A DNA stretch of 64,000 nucleotides, taken from Micromonospora sp. ATCC 39149 (GTDB taxonomy: Bacteria > Actinomycetota > Actinomycetes > Mycobacteriales > Micromonosporaceae). Shown here in pieces: positions 25,325 through 33,536 of this stretch; the first letter of the stretch is position 1, and each line of letters begins with the position of its first letter. The notes under the pieces are model-generated. The model saw nothing but the letters and a program-made list of their open reading frames with translations. It ran no database searches and was not told the origin of the DNA. The stretch spans positions 3,342,872-3,406,871 of the forward strand of contig NZ_GG657738.1 in the NCBI RefSeq assembly GCF_000158815.1, read 5' to 3'. The position numbers and the translations under genes are program-made.

Positions 25325-25550
25325 GGGCCAGCCGTTACGGCGCGACCAGCGGTACAGGGCCAGCCGTTACGGCGGAGCCGTCAGAGCCAGCCGTTACGGC
25401 GGAACCGTCAGAGCCAGCCGTTACGGCAGAGCCGTCAGAGCCAGCCGTTACGGCAGAGCCGTCAGAGCCAGCCGTTACGGCAGAGCCGTCAGAGCCAGCC
25501 GTTACGGCGGAGCCGTCAGAGCCAGCCGTTACGGCGGAACCAGCGGTACA
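25325..25550. repeat. Tandem array derived from the 3' end of the CorA-like gene
   Basis: The core CCAGCCGTTACGGC occurs eight times, at 25328, 25360, 25387, 25414, 25441, 25468, 25495 and 25522. Most units are exactly 27 bases. On the minus strand each unit reproduces the last nine codons of the CorA-like gene, including its TGA (RLRRNGWL-stop). The outermost copy also repeats the preceding codons (LYRWS/F). Each unit contains the small palindrome GCCGT-T-ACGGC. Confidence 0.9.
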
Positions 25551-26664
25551 GGGCCAGCGAGATGGCCAGCATCAGGGCGAGCACGACCGGATAGCCGTAC
25601 TTCATCTTCAGTTCCGGCATGTTCTCGAAGTTCATGCCGTAGATGCCGGCGATCGCGGTCCAGACCGCCGCGATGCCGGCCCAGGCCGCGATCTTGCGCA
25701 TGTCGTTGTTCTGGTCGACCGTGACCTGGGCCAGCCGCGCCTGGAGGATCGAGTTGAGCAGGTCGTCGTACGAGTTGACCTGTTCGACGGTGCGGCTGAG
25801 GTGGTCCTGCACGTCCCGGAAGTAGCGCCGCACCTCCTGCGGGATCTCCCGGCTGACCTGAGCGGTGAGGGTCAGCAGCGGGCGTTGCAGCGGCACCACC
25901 GCCCGCTTGAACTCGACCAGTTCCCGCTTCATCTGGTAGACCCGCTGGATACGCCCGGTGCTCTGCCGGTCGAACACGTCGGCCTCCAGCACGTCCAGGT
26001 CGTCCTCCAGCCGGTCGGCCACCTCCAGGTAGAGGTCGACCACCCGGTCGGTGATCGCGTACGCGACAGCCCAGGGGCCATGCGCCAGCAGTTCGTGCTT
26101 GGCCTCCAGGCCGGCGCGGACCGGGGCGAGCCGGCAGGCGTCGCCGTGCCGGACGCTGATCACGAAGTTCGGGCCGATGAAGAGCATCACCTGGCCGGTC
26201 TCGACGACCTCCGAGTTCTCGGTCAGCTCGTCGTGCTCGCAGTACCGGGCGGTACGCAGCACCAGGAAGCTGACTTCGCCGAAGCGTTCCAACTTGGGCC
26301 GCTGCTGGGCCTTCACGGCGTCCTCGACGGCCAGCTCGTGCAGGCCGAAGGTGTCGGCGATCGCGGTCATCTCGGCCAGCTCGGGCTCGTGCAGGCCGAT
26401 CCAGACGAACCCGCGCTCGCGGCGGGCGGCGGCCAGTGCCTCCGCGTAGTGCCAGTCCCCGGGTTGCCGCCGGCCGTCGACGTAGAGGGCGGAGTCCATG
26501 ACCGCGCTGCGGCCGGTGCCGGTGCCGCGCGGCGTGGAGGCGCGCTGGCTGCCGTCGGCGTTGAGGATCCTGGTCATCGCCCGCACCGGGGCCCAGGCCC
26601 GGGGCTTGATCGCCCGCCCCCCGGTTGGCGACGTGGCCTCGCTCCGCTCCGCCCGGTCCGACAT
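25516..26664 (-). CDS. CorA-like magnesium/divalent cation channel
   Basis: This 382-residue protein has a large cytosolic N-terminal domain (about 1-315, LHELAVEDAVKAQQRPKLERF), a long helix, and two C-terminal membrane segments with the CorA signature YGMNFENMPEL between them. It forms pentameric Mg2+/Co2+ channels. The ATG at 26664 has a GGAGGGGG-type ribosome binding site; the long upstream open frame is non-coding and Arg/Pro-rich. Immediately past the stop, the last codons are repeated in tandem seven times. Confidence 0.88.
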   Translation of the reverse strand: MSDRAERSEATSPTGGRAIKPRAWAPVRAMTRILNADGSQRASTPRGTGTGRSAVMDSALYVDGRRQPGDWHYAEALAAARRERGFVWIGLHEPELAEMTAIADTFGLHELAVEDAVKAQQRPKLERFGEVSFLVLRTARYCEHDELTENSEVVETGQVMLFIGPNFVISVRHGDACRLAPVRAGLEAKHELLAHGPWAVAYAITDRVVDLYLEVADRLEDDLDVLEADVFDRQSTGRIQRVYQMKRELVEFKRAVVPLQRPLLTLTAQVSREIPQEVRRYFRDVQDHLSRTVEQVNSYDDLLNSILQARLAQVTVDQNNDMRKIAAWAGIAAVWTAIAGIYGMNFENMPELKMKYGYPVVLALMLAISLALYRWFRRNGWL

Positions 26665-26781
26665 GGCGACCCCCTCCCCCCGCTGCCGCGACCGCCGACG
26701 CCGCCGCGGGTAGCAGGGTACGCCCGCCAGACCTGGGCCTGCCGCCGTCGGCCGGCGGGAGTGATCGAGGGGGCGGGGGCG

Positions 26782-26839
26782 GCGCCGGGTGGGCCGGGCC
26801 GCATCAGGGGGGTGAGGGGCGGCCCGGCCCACCCGGCGC
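26782..26839. terminator. Perfect 21-bp GC-rich hairpin
   Basis: Arms 26782-26802 and 26819-26839 are exact reverse complements and almost wholly G/C, with a 16-base loop. The stability is extreme. It lies 120 bases upstream of the CorA-like start and about 170 bases after the aminotransferase stop. It could be a terminator or a leader attenuator of the CorA-like gene. Confidence 0.55.
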
Positions 26840-26937
26840 ACTTGGGGGCGGGGGTAGTGCCTACGCGCCGCTGGTCGGGGCCGTCGGGCCCGCGTCGGGG
26901 CAGGCCAGCCGACCGAGATGAGCGGCGCTCGCAGCAT

Positions 26938-26983
26938 TGTGGGCTTTCGGCCGGCCGGGCGGGAGGCCCCACCCGGCCCACAC
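26938..26983. terminator. Hairpin after the aminotransferase gene
   Basis: TGTGGGC (26938-26944) and GCCCACA (26976-26982) enclose a GGCCGGG/CCCGGCC stem. It is located 30 bases beyond the aminotransferase stop, in the position of a terminator. Confidence 0.5.
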
Positions 26984-27012
26984 CGCGCTTCTGTCAGAAA
27001 TTTGACAGAAAT

Positions 27013-28107
27013 TCAGCTGCGGACGGCCGCCATCGCCTCCGCGAGCCGGCGAACACCCTCGTCGATCCGGTCCGCCGTGACCGCCGAGAAGGCCAAGCGC
27101 AGCGCGTGCTGCCCGCCGGCGAGCACGAAGTCGCTGCCCTTGACCACCGCCACTCCGCGCTCCGCCGCCGCCGGGGCGAGGCGGTCGACCAGGACGTCCT
27201 CGGGCAGCTCGACCCAGAGGAAGTAGCCCCCGTCCGGCTCGACGAAGCGCGCCTCGGGGATGTGCCGGCGCAACGACTCGGCGAGCACCCGGGCCCGCTC
27301 ACCCAGGGCGGCGCTGACCGTCTCGATCGAGCGGGCGATGTCACCGGAGACGCAGAACTGGTGCACGATCGCCTCGGACACCATGCCGGGCGAGATGTAG
27401 AGGCTGGTGGCCTTCTTCGCGATGTCGCTGATCAGGTCCGCCGGCCCGACCAGGTACCCGACCCGCACGCCCGGGCAGACCGTCTTGGTGAAGCTGGAGG
27501 CGTGCACCACCACGCCCCGGGTGTCCATCGACAGCATCGAGGGCAGCGGCTCGCCCCGGAACCGGATGTCGGCGTACGGGTCGTCCTCGAAGAGGGTGAA
27601 GCCGTACTCGGCGGCCAGGTCGAGCAGCTCCCGCCGCTTGTCCAGCGACAGCGTGACGCCGGCCGGGTTCTGGTAGTTGGGGATGACGTGGGCGAGCTTC
27701 GGCCGGACCCCGGACTCCAGTAGTTTGCGCAGCTCGGCGGTGTCCAGGCCGTCCGGTTGAACCGTCACGCCGTGGATCTCGCCACCCATCCGCTGAAGGT
27801 TCAGCAGCGTCCGGTCGTACGTGGGACGCTCCACCACGACCGCGTCGCCCGGCCGGACCAGGTGGTCGAAGAGGAACGCGTCGGCCTGGAGCGAGCCGTT
27901 GGTGACCAGCACCTGATCGGCCTCGACGCCGTGCTTCTCCGCAATCCACTTCCGCAGGGGCGGGTACCCGACGGAGGTGCCGTACGCCGTGACCCCGGCT
28001 GGGTCGGCGTCGAAGGCGCGGACGGCGGCGGCCTTGAGCCCCTCGACATCCACGATGTCCAGCGAGGGAGCGCCACGGGCGAAGGAGATCAGCTGCTCGG
28101 CAGTCAT
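27013..28107 (-). CDS. PLP-dependent aminotransferase, class I fold
   Basis: This is a 364-residue protein. VTNGSLQADAFLFDHLV (phosphate-binding loop region), IPNYQNPAGVTLS (Asn contacting PLP), FEDDPYADIRF and the PLP lysine in ASSFTKTVCPGVRVGYLV mark an aminotransferase of the LysN/2-aminoadipate/MocR-like group without a helix-turn-helix domain. The start at 28107 (MTAEQLISFARGAPS) is well placed. The amino donor and acceptor cannot be read. It stands alone. Confidence 0.88.
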   Translation of the reverse strand: MTAEQLISFARGAPSLDIVDVEGLKAAAVRAFDADPAGVTAYGTSVGYPPLRKWIAEKHGVEADQVLVTNGSLQADAFLFDHLVRPGDAVVVERPTYDRTLLNLQRMGGEIHGVTVQPDGLDTAELRKLLESGVRPKLAHVIPNYQNPAGVTLSLDKRRELLDLAAEYGFTLFEDDPYADIRFRGEPLPSMLSMDTRGVVVHASSFTKTVCPGVRVGYLVGPADLISDIAKKATSLYISPGMVSEAIVHQFCVSGDIARSIETVSAALGERARVLAESLRRHIPEARFVEPDGGYFLWVELPEDVLVDRLAPAAAERGVAVVKGSDFVLAGGQHALRLAFSAVTADRIDEGVRRLAEAMAAVRS

Positions 28108-28347
28108 GCGGACGAGCCTAGGGCCTGGTCCGGGCGGTCCGACCGGCATACACGCCAAGTTCAACATGCGGGCAGCGGACGGGCGGCGAACGGCCGAAGC
28201 GGGGACCACCGGAGGTACGCGACACTCTCGGTGTCGATTATCGGACCAGTGTCTGGCCGCGCCCGCGCGACCGCCGAAGGATAGGCGTCCGCGCGGTGCC
28301 CGGGGACACGGGCCGGCGGGTGGCACCGAAGGAGTGGTGAGGTTCAC

Positions 28348-29178
28348 GTGACCGAGGACGGTACGGGTCGGCTCGACGACCAGGCGTTCGCCGAGTGGTT
28401 GGCCGGCGAGGCCGGCGTGGCGCTGACCGCGCTCCGCGCCGAGCAGGGCTTCGCCGACCCGAAGGCCCTCAAGGACGCGGGGGACAAGGTCTCGCACGAC
28501 CTGATGTCGACCGCCCTGGCCCGGTGGCGCCCGGCCGACGCGGTGCTCTCCGAGGAGCAGGCGGACAGCCGACGGGCCTGGGCCGACGACCCGTCCGCCG
28601 GGGACCGGCCGACCCGGCTCACGGCGGACCGGGTGTGGATCATCGACCCGCTGGACGGCACCCGGGAATTCTCTGAGGAAGGGCGCGACGACTGGGCTGT
28701 GCACGTGGCACTCTGGCAGCGGTCGGCCGCCCCGGACGGCGCGCTGGTCGCCGGCGCGGTCGGCATGCCGGCCCGTACCGGCCCCGGCGGCACGCCGCTG
28801 GTCCTCGGCAACCGGGTCCCGACCGCGCCGCCCGTCGACGGGCCGCTGCGGATCGCCGTGAGCCGCAGCCGGCCGCCCGCGTTCGTGAGCGAACTGGTCG
28901 AGGGCATCGGCGCCCGCGCGGTGCCGATGGGCTCGGCCGGGGTGAAGGTCTGCGCGGTGGTCACCGGCCAGGTCGACGCGTACGTGCACGCCGGGGGCCA
29001 GTACGAATGGGACTCGGCTGCCCCGGTCGCCGTGGCCCTCGGCGCAGGCATGCACGCGTCCCGGATCGACGGCTCACCGCTGCGCTACAACCGGGACGAC
29101 CCGCGCCTTCCGGACCTGCTGGTCTGCCGTCCGGAGCACGCGGAGTCCCTGCTCGCGGCCATCGACCGCTACCGTTGA
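28348..29178 (+). CDS. cysQ: CysQ-like 3'(2'),5'-bisphosphate nucleotidase (inositol-monophosphatase family)
   Basis: This is a 276-residue protein. Metal-site motifs are E70 (SEE), D100-T105 (DPLDGT) and W221-D222 (WDSAAPVAVA). The layout and the short loop after DPLDGTREF fit CysQ rather than inositol monophosphatase. CysQ hydrolyses 3'-phosphoadenosine 5'-phosphate (PAP), the by-product of PAPS-dependent sulphotransferases. Three sulphotransferases are encoded within the next 14 kb, which makes this role plausible here. GTG start behind GGAGTGGTGAGG. Confidence 0.8.
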   Translation: MTEDGTGRLDDQAFAEWLAGEAGVALTALRAEQGFADPKALKDAGDKVSHDLMSTALARWRPADAVLSEEQADSRRAWADDPSAGDRPTRLTADRVWIIDPLDGTREFSEEGRDDWAVHVALWQRSAAPDGALVAGAVGMPARTGPGGTPLVLGNRVPTAPPVDGPLRIAVSRSRPPAFVSELVEGIGARAVPMGSAGVKVCAVVTGQVDAYVHAGGQYEWDSAAPVAVALGAGMHASRIDGSPLRYNRDDPRLPDLLVCRPEHAESLLAAIDRYR

Positions 29179-29215
29179 CGACGCCCGCTCCGGCACCGTT
29201 GAACAGAGGAGGGTC

Positions 29216-30346
29216 ATGAGTTCCGGCCCCATCGCCGCGCCCACCCTCGCCGCCCCCGACCCGACCCCGCCGCGGCGCCGGCTCGGCCGCTGGTGGCTGC
29301 TCCCGCTGACCGCCGGCGCGCTCGTGCTGGGTACCACGGTCGCCCTGGCCACCAACGGCCACCTGCCCGGCGGGCCCGCCCCGACGGCCACCGACGCCAC
29401 CGGCGGCAACGCCGGACTCGGCCCGGCGGCCCCCGGCACCCGCCCGACGCCGAGCGGCAACGAGGGCTTCGGCGCGGGCCCCGCGTCGGGCTCGCCGAGC
29501 CCGAGCGTCAGCGGCGGGGCCACGTCCGGCGCTTTCCCGGGCGGCCGCAACACGCTGCCCGGGGCGAGCATCTACCTCAAGAGCGGGGAGAGCTTCGCCG
29601 CCGGGCTGGCCCGCTCGGACCGCAGCTACGGCCCGCTGCGCATGGTCCGGGTCTTCTACCCGGGGCTGCCGCCGTCCTGGTCGGGCAGCCGCGCCGACGT
29701 CGCCAACCGGACCGTGGTGGTCTCGTTCAAGGCGCCGCCCGGCGAGGTGGCCGCCGGCAAGCACGACTCGCGGCTCGCCGCCTGGTTCCGCTCCGTCCCG
29801 CGGGACCTCGACGTGTACTGGTCGTACTTCCACGAGCCGGAGGACGACGTCGAGCGCGGCTCGTACACCGCCGCCCAGTACCGGGCCGCGTGGAAACGCC
29901 TCGCCGGCCTCGCCGACCGGGCCGGCAACGCCCGGCTGCGATCCACGCTGATCCTGATGTGCTGGACGCTCAACCCGAACTCCCGGCGCACCTTCGAGGA
30001 CTACTGGCCGGGTGGCGACGCCATCGACGTGCTCGGCTGGGACTGTTACAACAGCGGCGGCAAGTACGACCGGTACACCGACCCGGCGCAGGTCTTCACC
30101 CCGATGATCAACAAGTCGAAGGCGCTGGGGAAGCCGTGGGGGCTCGCCGAGACCGGCAGCGTCCGCATCGCCGGGGACAGCAGCGGCACCGGCCGGGCCG
30201 CCTGGATCCGGTCGATGAGCCGGTACCTCGACGGGCAACGCCCGCTGTGGGTGGCGTACTACGACTACGAGGTCGCCGGAGGCGACTTCCGGCTCACCGA
30301 CGCGCCGAGCCGGGAGGCGTGGCGGGCCTGGTGCGCCGCCTCCTGA
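29216..30346 (+). CDS. Membrane-anchored GH26-like glycoside hydrolase
   Basis: This is a 376-residue protein. A short basic N-terminus, one membrane anchor (about 25-45, WWLLPLTAGALVLGTTVALA) and a Ser/Pro/Gly-rich linker to about residue 115 precede a TIM-barrel-like domain. SYFHEPEDD is at the position of the acid/base Glu and GLAETGS at that of the nucleophile Glu, similar to GH26 (beta-mannanase) enzymes. It should act outside the membrane. Its place beside the exopolysaccharide genes suggests it trims or edits that polymer. A second GH26-like protein is at 43752. Confidence 0.7.
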   Translation: MSSGPIAAPTLAAPDPTPPRRRLGRWWLLPLTAGALVLGTTVALATNGHLPGGPAPTATDATGGNAGLGPAAPGTRPTPSGNEGFGAGPASGSPSPSVSGGATSGAFPGGRNTLPGASIYLKSGESFAAGLARSDRSYGPLRMVRVFYPGLPPSWSGSRADVANRTVVVSFKAPPGEVAAGKHDSRLAAWFRSVPRDLDVYWSYFHEPEDDVERGSYTAAQYRAAWKRLAGLADRAGNARLRSTLILMCWTLNPNSRRTFEDYWPGGDAIDVLGWDCYNSGGKYDRYTDPAQVFTPMINKSKALGKPWGLAETGSVRIAGDSSGTGRAAWIRSMSRYLDGQRPLWVAYYDYEVAGGDFRLTDAPSREAWRAWCAAS

Positions 30347-30352
30347 CCGGGC

Positions 30353-31303
30353 TCAGATCCCCCGGCCGCGCTTGTGCAGCGTACGCAGGACGCGGTCGGG
30401 GTCGACGGCCCGGCTGGCCACGGCGAGGGCCAGGTACGCGCGCGGCTCCCGGGGGTTGCGCGACAGCGTGCGCCGCGCCCAGCGCACGGCCTCGCCCCGG
30501 TTGCCCAGCGCCGCCTGGGCGAACGCGATCTGGCCGCTGACCCGCGCCTCGCCGGCCGGCACGGTGGCGAACTCCGGGTACCGGCCGAGCAGCCACTGCA
30601 ACGCCACGGAGATGGTCTCCCAGCGCTGGGCGAAGTACGACTGCTTGTGCCAGCGCACCGTCACGTACGGCTCGACCAGGTTGACCAGCGGGGCGTGCCG
30701 GGCGGCCCGGAGCAGGAACTCGTAGTCCTCCGCGTAGCTGCCCGGGATCTCCTCGTCGACCAGCCCGATGCCGTCGAGCAGCGCCTCCCGGCGGATCAGG
30801 AACGTCGACGGGTGCAGCTCGGTGTGCCGGTCCCGCAGCAGGGCGGCCAGCGGCACCCGGTTGACCGGCAGCACCCGGTCGACCTGGCGGCCGTCGTAGT
30901 CGACCCGGATGCCGCAGCTCACGAACGCGCCGTCGGGCGCGGCGGCGAGCGCCGCCACCTGCGCGGCGAGCTTGCCGGGCAGCCACTCGTCGTCGTCGTC
31001 GCAGAACGCCACGAGGTCACCGGTGGCGGCCAGGATGCCCGTGTTGCGGTTGCCGGCCAGGCCCGGGTTGCGCTGGTTGACCAGCACGGTGACCCGGGGG
31101 TCGTCGGCCAGCGACCGGTCCGGCTCGGACTGGTCGTAGACGACCACCACGTCCACCCGGCCGGGGTAGTCCTGACCGAGAATCGCGTCGAGGGCCTTGC
31201 GCAGCAGCTCGGGGCGGTCCCGGGTGGGAACCACCGCGGTCACCGACGGGTACCCGCCGACCGGCTCGGTCATTGCGTCGGTGTCGTGCACCGGCTCGGT
31301 CAT
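30353..31303 (-). CDS. GT2-family glycosyltransferase
   Basis: This 316-residue GT-A enzyme shows TAVVPTRDRPELLRKAL, VVVVYDQSE, and the DxD-type AFCDDDDEWLPGKL, with LHPSTFLIRREALL and SYAEDYEFLLRA (catalytic ED) further on. There is no membrane segment, so it acts at the cytosolic face on a lipid-linked glycan. The ATG at 31303 overlaps the preceding sulphotransferase stop by 4 bases. A second ATG lies at 31273 within a duplicated 18-base stretch. It is the last gene of a four-gene operon. Confidence 0.88.
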   Translation of the reverse strand: MTEPVHDTDAMTEPVGGYPSVTAVVPTRDRPELLRKALDAILGQDYPGRVDVVVVYDQSEPDRSLADDPRVTVLVNQRNPGLAGNRNTGILAATGDLVAFCDDDDEWLPGKLAAQVAALAAAPDGAFVSCGIRVDYDGRQVDRVLPVNRVPLAALLRDRHTELHPSTFLIRREALLDGIGLVDEEIPGSYAEDYEFLLRAARHAPLVNLVEPYVTVRWHKQSYFAQRWETISVALQWLLGRYPEFATVPAGEARVSGQIAFAQAALGNRGEAVRWARRTLSRNPREPRAYLALAVASRAVDPDRVLRTLHKRGRGI

Positions 31304-32256
31304 TGCGCCTCCGTGGAGCCCGGGCGGCCGAGGCCGACGTATCCGTACCGCAGACGCAGGGGCAGCGTCGCGGCGCTCACCACCACCCGGCTACGCGACG
31401 GCAGGGCCGTGCGCCAGGCGTCGTCCTGCCGGACCCGCAGCGGGCCGGCGTTGAACCGCAGCGGGTTGCCGGCGATGCTGTGCGCCGGGCGCAGCGGCGC
31501 GGGCGACGGGTCCAGCACCCGCAGCGCGCCGGGGTCGTCGGGCAGGCCGGCGAAGCGGCGCAGCCGGGCGATCGTGTCGCGCGGGTCGGCGGTGAAGTCC
31601 TCGTAGCGCAGCCGGACCACCGGCACGCGGGTGGCCAGCAGGTGGAACGCGGCGTTCTGCGCGGTCCACAACTTGCTCACCGTGAACGGCGAGAAGGTCG
31701 GCATGTACGCCTCGGCGTCCACCACCTCGGGCCGGCGTACCTGCTTCGCCCAGGAGTACGCCACCGCCCGGCTGTCCCGCACCAGGTGCAGCACCCGCAG
31801 ATCGAGGTCGTCGGCCCAGCGCAGCGCGAACGCAGTGGAGGCGTGCTTGCTGGAGTCCACCACGAGCCGCGCGCCGGTCACCGCCATCGCGGCGGCGTAG
31901 ATCCGGGTGTAGAGGTCGGCGTAGCGGCGCACCTCGTCGAGCTGTGCGGCGGGCAGCTCGGCCCGGGCCAGCCGGGGGATGTGCCGGGTCCGGTCGACAG
32001 CGTCCTTCAGCGCCAGCACGTCGGCGCGGTCGACCGCCGACCAGCCGCCGAAGGCGTGCTCGCCGACGCGCTGCCAGAAGTCACAGGCGGTGAACCGCTC
32101 CCCACAACCGCACCGCTCGTCGCCGCCGAGAGCCCGTTCCCACAGGTGCACCACCTCGCCGACCGCGCAGACGTCGGGATGCTGGGCTAGGATCAGCTCC
32201 AACAGGGTGGAGCCGCTACGACCCAGCCCGCCGACGAAGAGCACCCGGGCACTCAC
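31300..32256 (-). CDS. PAPS-dependent sulphotransferase
   Basis: This is a 318-residue protein. The 5'-phosphosulphate loop is GGLGRSGSTLLELIL (residues about 9-23). The 3'-phosphate region is LHLVRDSRAVAYSWAKQV, with VVDSSKHASTAF before it. CGCGERFTACDFWQRVG is a cysteine-rich insertion shared with the sulphotransferase at 33537. The operon context with glycosyltransferases argues for sulphation of a carbohydrate. It overlaps both neighbours by 4 bases (GTGA upstream, ATGA downstream). Confidence 0.85.
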   Translation of the reverse strand: MSARVLFVGGLGRSGSTLLELILAQHPDVCAVGEVVHLWERALGGDERCGCGERFTACDFWQRVGEHAFGGWSAVDRADVLALKDAVDRTRHIPRLARAELPAAQLDEVRRYADLYTRIYAAAMAVTGARLVVDSSKHASTAFALRWADDLDLRVLHLVRDSRAVAYSWAKQVRRPEVVDAEAYMPTFSPFTVSKLWTAQNAAFHLLATRVPVVRLRYEDFTADPRDTIARLRRFAGLPDDPGALRVLDPSPAPLRPAHSIAGNPLRFNAGPLRVRQDDAWRTALPSRSRVVVSAATLPLRLRYGYVGLGRPGSTEAQ

Positions 32257-32849
32257 CGCCACCACCTGCGCCGCCCGGGTTCCCGGCTGGCACGGACCAG
32301 GTCCTCGACGATCCGGCCAACCGCTGTAGCGGCGGCGACCCGGGGGTCGGGCCGGTCCGGGTCGGCGGCCAGGGCGTACGTCAGCGGGTCCGCCACGCCC
32401 TTGTCCAGCGCCTCGACCAGGTCGGCCTCGGACTCGGCCAGCCGGACCATCCCGGCCGCGCCGAGCCGGCGGGAGAAGAGCTGCTGGTGGTTGTCGACGT
32501 GCTCGTGGTGGGCCGGGTCCCTGGGCACCACGATCGGCAGGTGCCCGTGCCGGCGTGCCTCGGTGATGGTGGCGGGACCGCCGTGGCAGACCACCAGGTC
32601 CGCCTCGGTCATCGCCCGCTGGAGCTCGTCGTGGGCCAGGAACGGCACCGCGCCCGGCAGCCGGGGCGCCCGGCTGCGCCCGTGCTGCACGACGAGCCGG
32701 ACCTCCGGCGCGGCGGCGTCCCGGCCAACGTGCCAGCGCTCCAGCCAGTCGACCAGCCTGTCGAAACGGTGCACGTCCGTGCCGACCATGGCCAGGATCG
32801 TGCGGGGGGCCGGGGAGTCGCCGCGCTGGCGCGGAATCGGCAGGTTCAC
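32253..32849 (-). CDS. PssE/Alg13-like glycosyltransferase subunit
   Basis: This is a 198-residue protein, a GT28 C-terminal domain alone: ILAMVGTDVHRFDRLVDWLE, VQHGRSRAP, DLVVCHGGPATITEARRHG (UDP-sugar site) and PIVVPRDPAHHEHVDNHQ. It corresponds to the catalytic half of two-part enzymes such as PssE or Alg13, which need a membrane partner. That partner is encoded immediately upstream with a 4-base overlap. It probably adds a uronic acid or other sugar to a lipid-linked intermediate. Confidence 0.85.
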   Translation of the reverse strand: MNLPIPRQRGDSPAPRTILAMVGTDVHRFDRLVDWLERWHVGRDAAAPEVRLVVQHGRSRAPRLPGAVPFLAHDELQRAMTEADLVVCHGGPATITEARRHGHLPIVVPRDPAHHEHVDNHQQLFSRRLGAAGMVRLAESEADLVEALDKGVADPLTYALAADPDRPDPRVAAATAVGRIVEDLVRASREPGRRRWWR

Positions 32850-33304
32850 AGCAGGTTTCCCACCACGGTCGCCTTTGGATAGAGCCGGCGCTGCTCCTCC
32901 CACTGCACGAGCATCGCCGAGAGGAAGGGCCGACACAGCCGGGCCGAGAGCGTCGGGGTGTCGATCCGGTCGTAGACCTCGATGTAGACCGTGGGGATGC
33001 CGCGCAGCCGGGCCACCACCACGAAGGGCAGGGCGACCCCGGCACCGGTGGTGACCACCGCGGCGACATCCCGCCCGCGGAACACCCGCACGGCGAGCCA
33101 GAGGTTGCGGGCCAGGTTCTTCAGGTTGCGGGTGGTCGGGTGGTACGCCCAGACCACGTCCTCGCCGTCGAGCAGTGATCGGGCGTCCGGGGTGTCGAAG
33201 GTCACCCAGGAGCGGGCCCGGTTGCGGTACCACGGTGCGAGCGCCACCAGTTGGGCGAGGTGCCCGCCGCTGGAACCGACGAGCATGACTTCACCAGACT
33301 CCAC
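32846..33304 (-). CDS. PssD/Alg14-like membrane-anchoring subunit
   Basis: This protein of about 152 residues opens near VMLVGSSGGHLAQLVAL and continues with WVTFDTPDARSLL, the acceptor-binding half of a split GT28 enzyme. A hydrophobic stretch (VAAVVTTGAGVALPFVVVA) provides membrane contact. Starts at 33310, 33304 and 33286 are all possible; 33304 is a compromise with GGGAGG 10 bases upstream. It is the first gene of the minus-strand operon PssD-PssE-sulphotransferase-GT2, with 4-base overlaps throughout. Confidence 0.8.
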   Translation of the reverse strand: MESGEVMLVGSSGGHLAQLVALAPWYRNRARSWVTFDTPDARSLLDGEDVVWAYHPTTRNLKNLARNLWLAVRVFRGRDVAAVVTTGAGVALPFVVVARLRGIPTVYIEVYDRIDTPTLSARLCRPFLSAMLVQWEEQRRLYPKATVVGNLL

Positions 33305-33536
33305 GTACACCCGCCTCCCGAGGGCCCCACCGCGCCCCGGGACGCGCCCACCGGGGGCGGTCGACCGGACGGCGCGACGCCGCCACAATGTAGCGGCCCT
33401 GCGAACAGAAACATAAGTGGCGCTCATCATCATCCGACCTGTCGGATGGTTGCCAGCAGGACCTTTCGCCAATGCCGAGCTCCCCCGTCCCGCGCCTAGA
33501 CTGCCGCTGACATCCACCGGGGCGAGGGGATCGCGG

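Larger units (their letters stand above)
26665..27012. other. Intergenic stretch with two large hairpins
   Basis: No gene is visible. It holds a perfect 21-bp stem (26782-26839) and a second hairpin with related GGGCCGGG motifs (26938-26983). It lies between the aminotransferase (ending at 27013, minus) and the CorA-like start (26664, minus). Confidence 0.6.

Noticed and set aside
25325..25550. CRISPR-like regularly spaced repeats
   Set aside because: The units are contiguous 27-bp tandem copies with no variable spacers, they derive from the end of the adjacent gene, and no cas genes are present.
25300..27723. Plus-strand frame of 807 codons opposite the CorA-like and aminotransferase genes
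   Set aside because: Its start is the tandem array read in the wrong sense and its body is the antisense of two clear enzyme genes.
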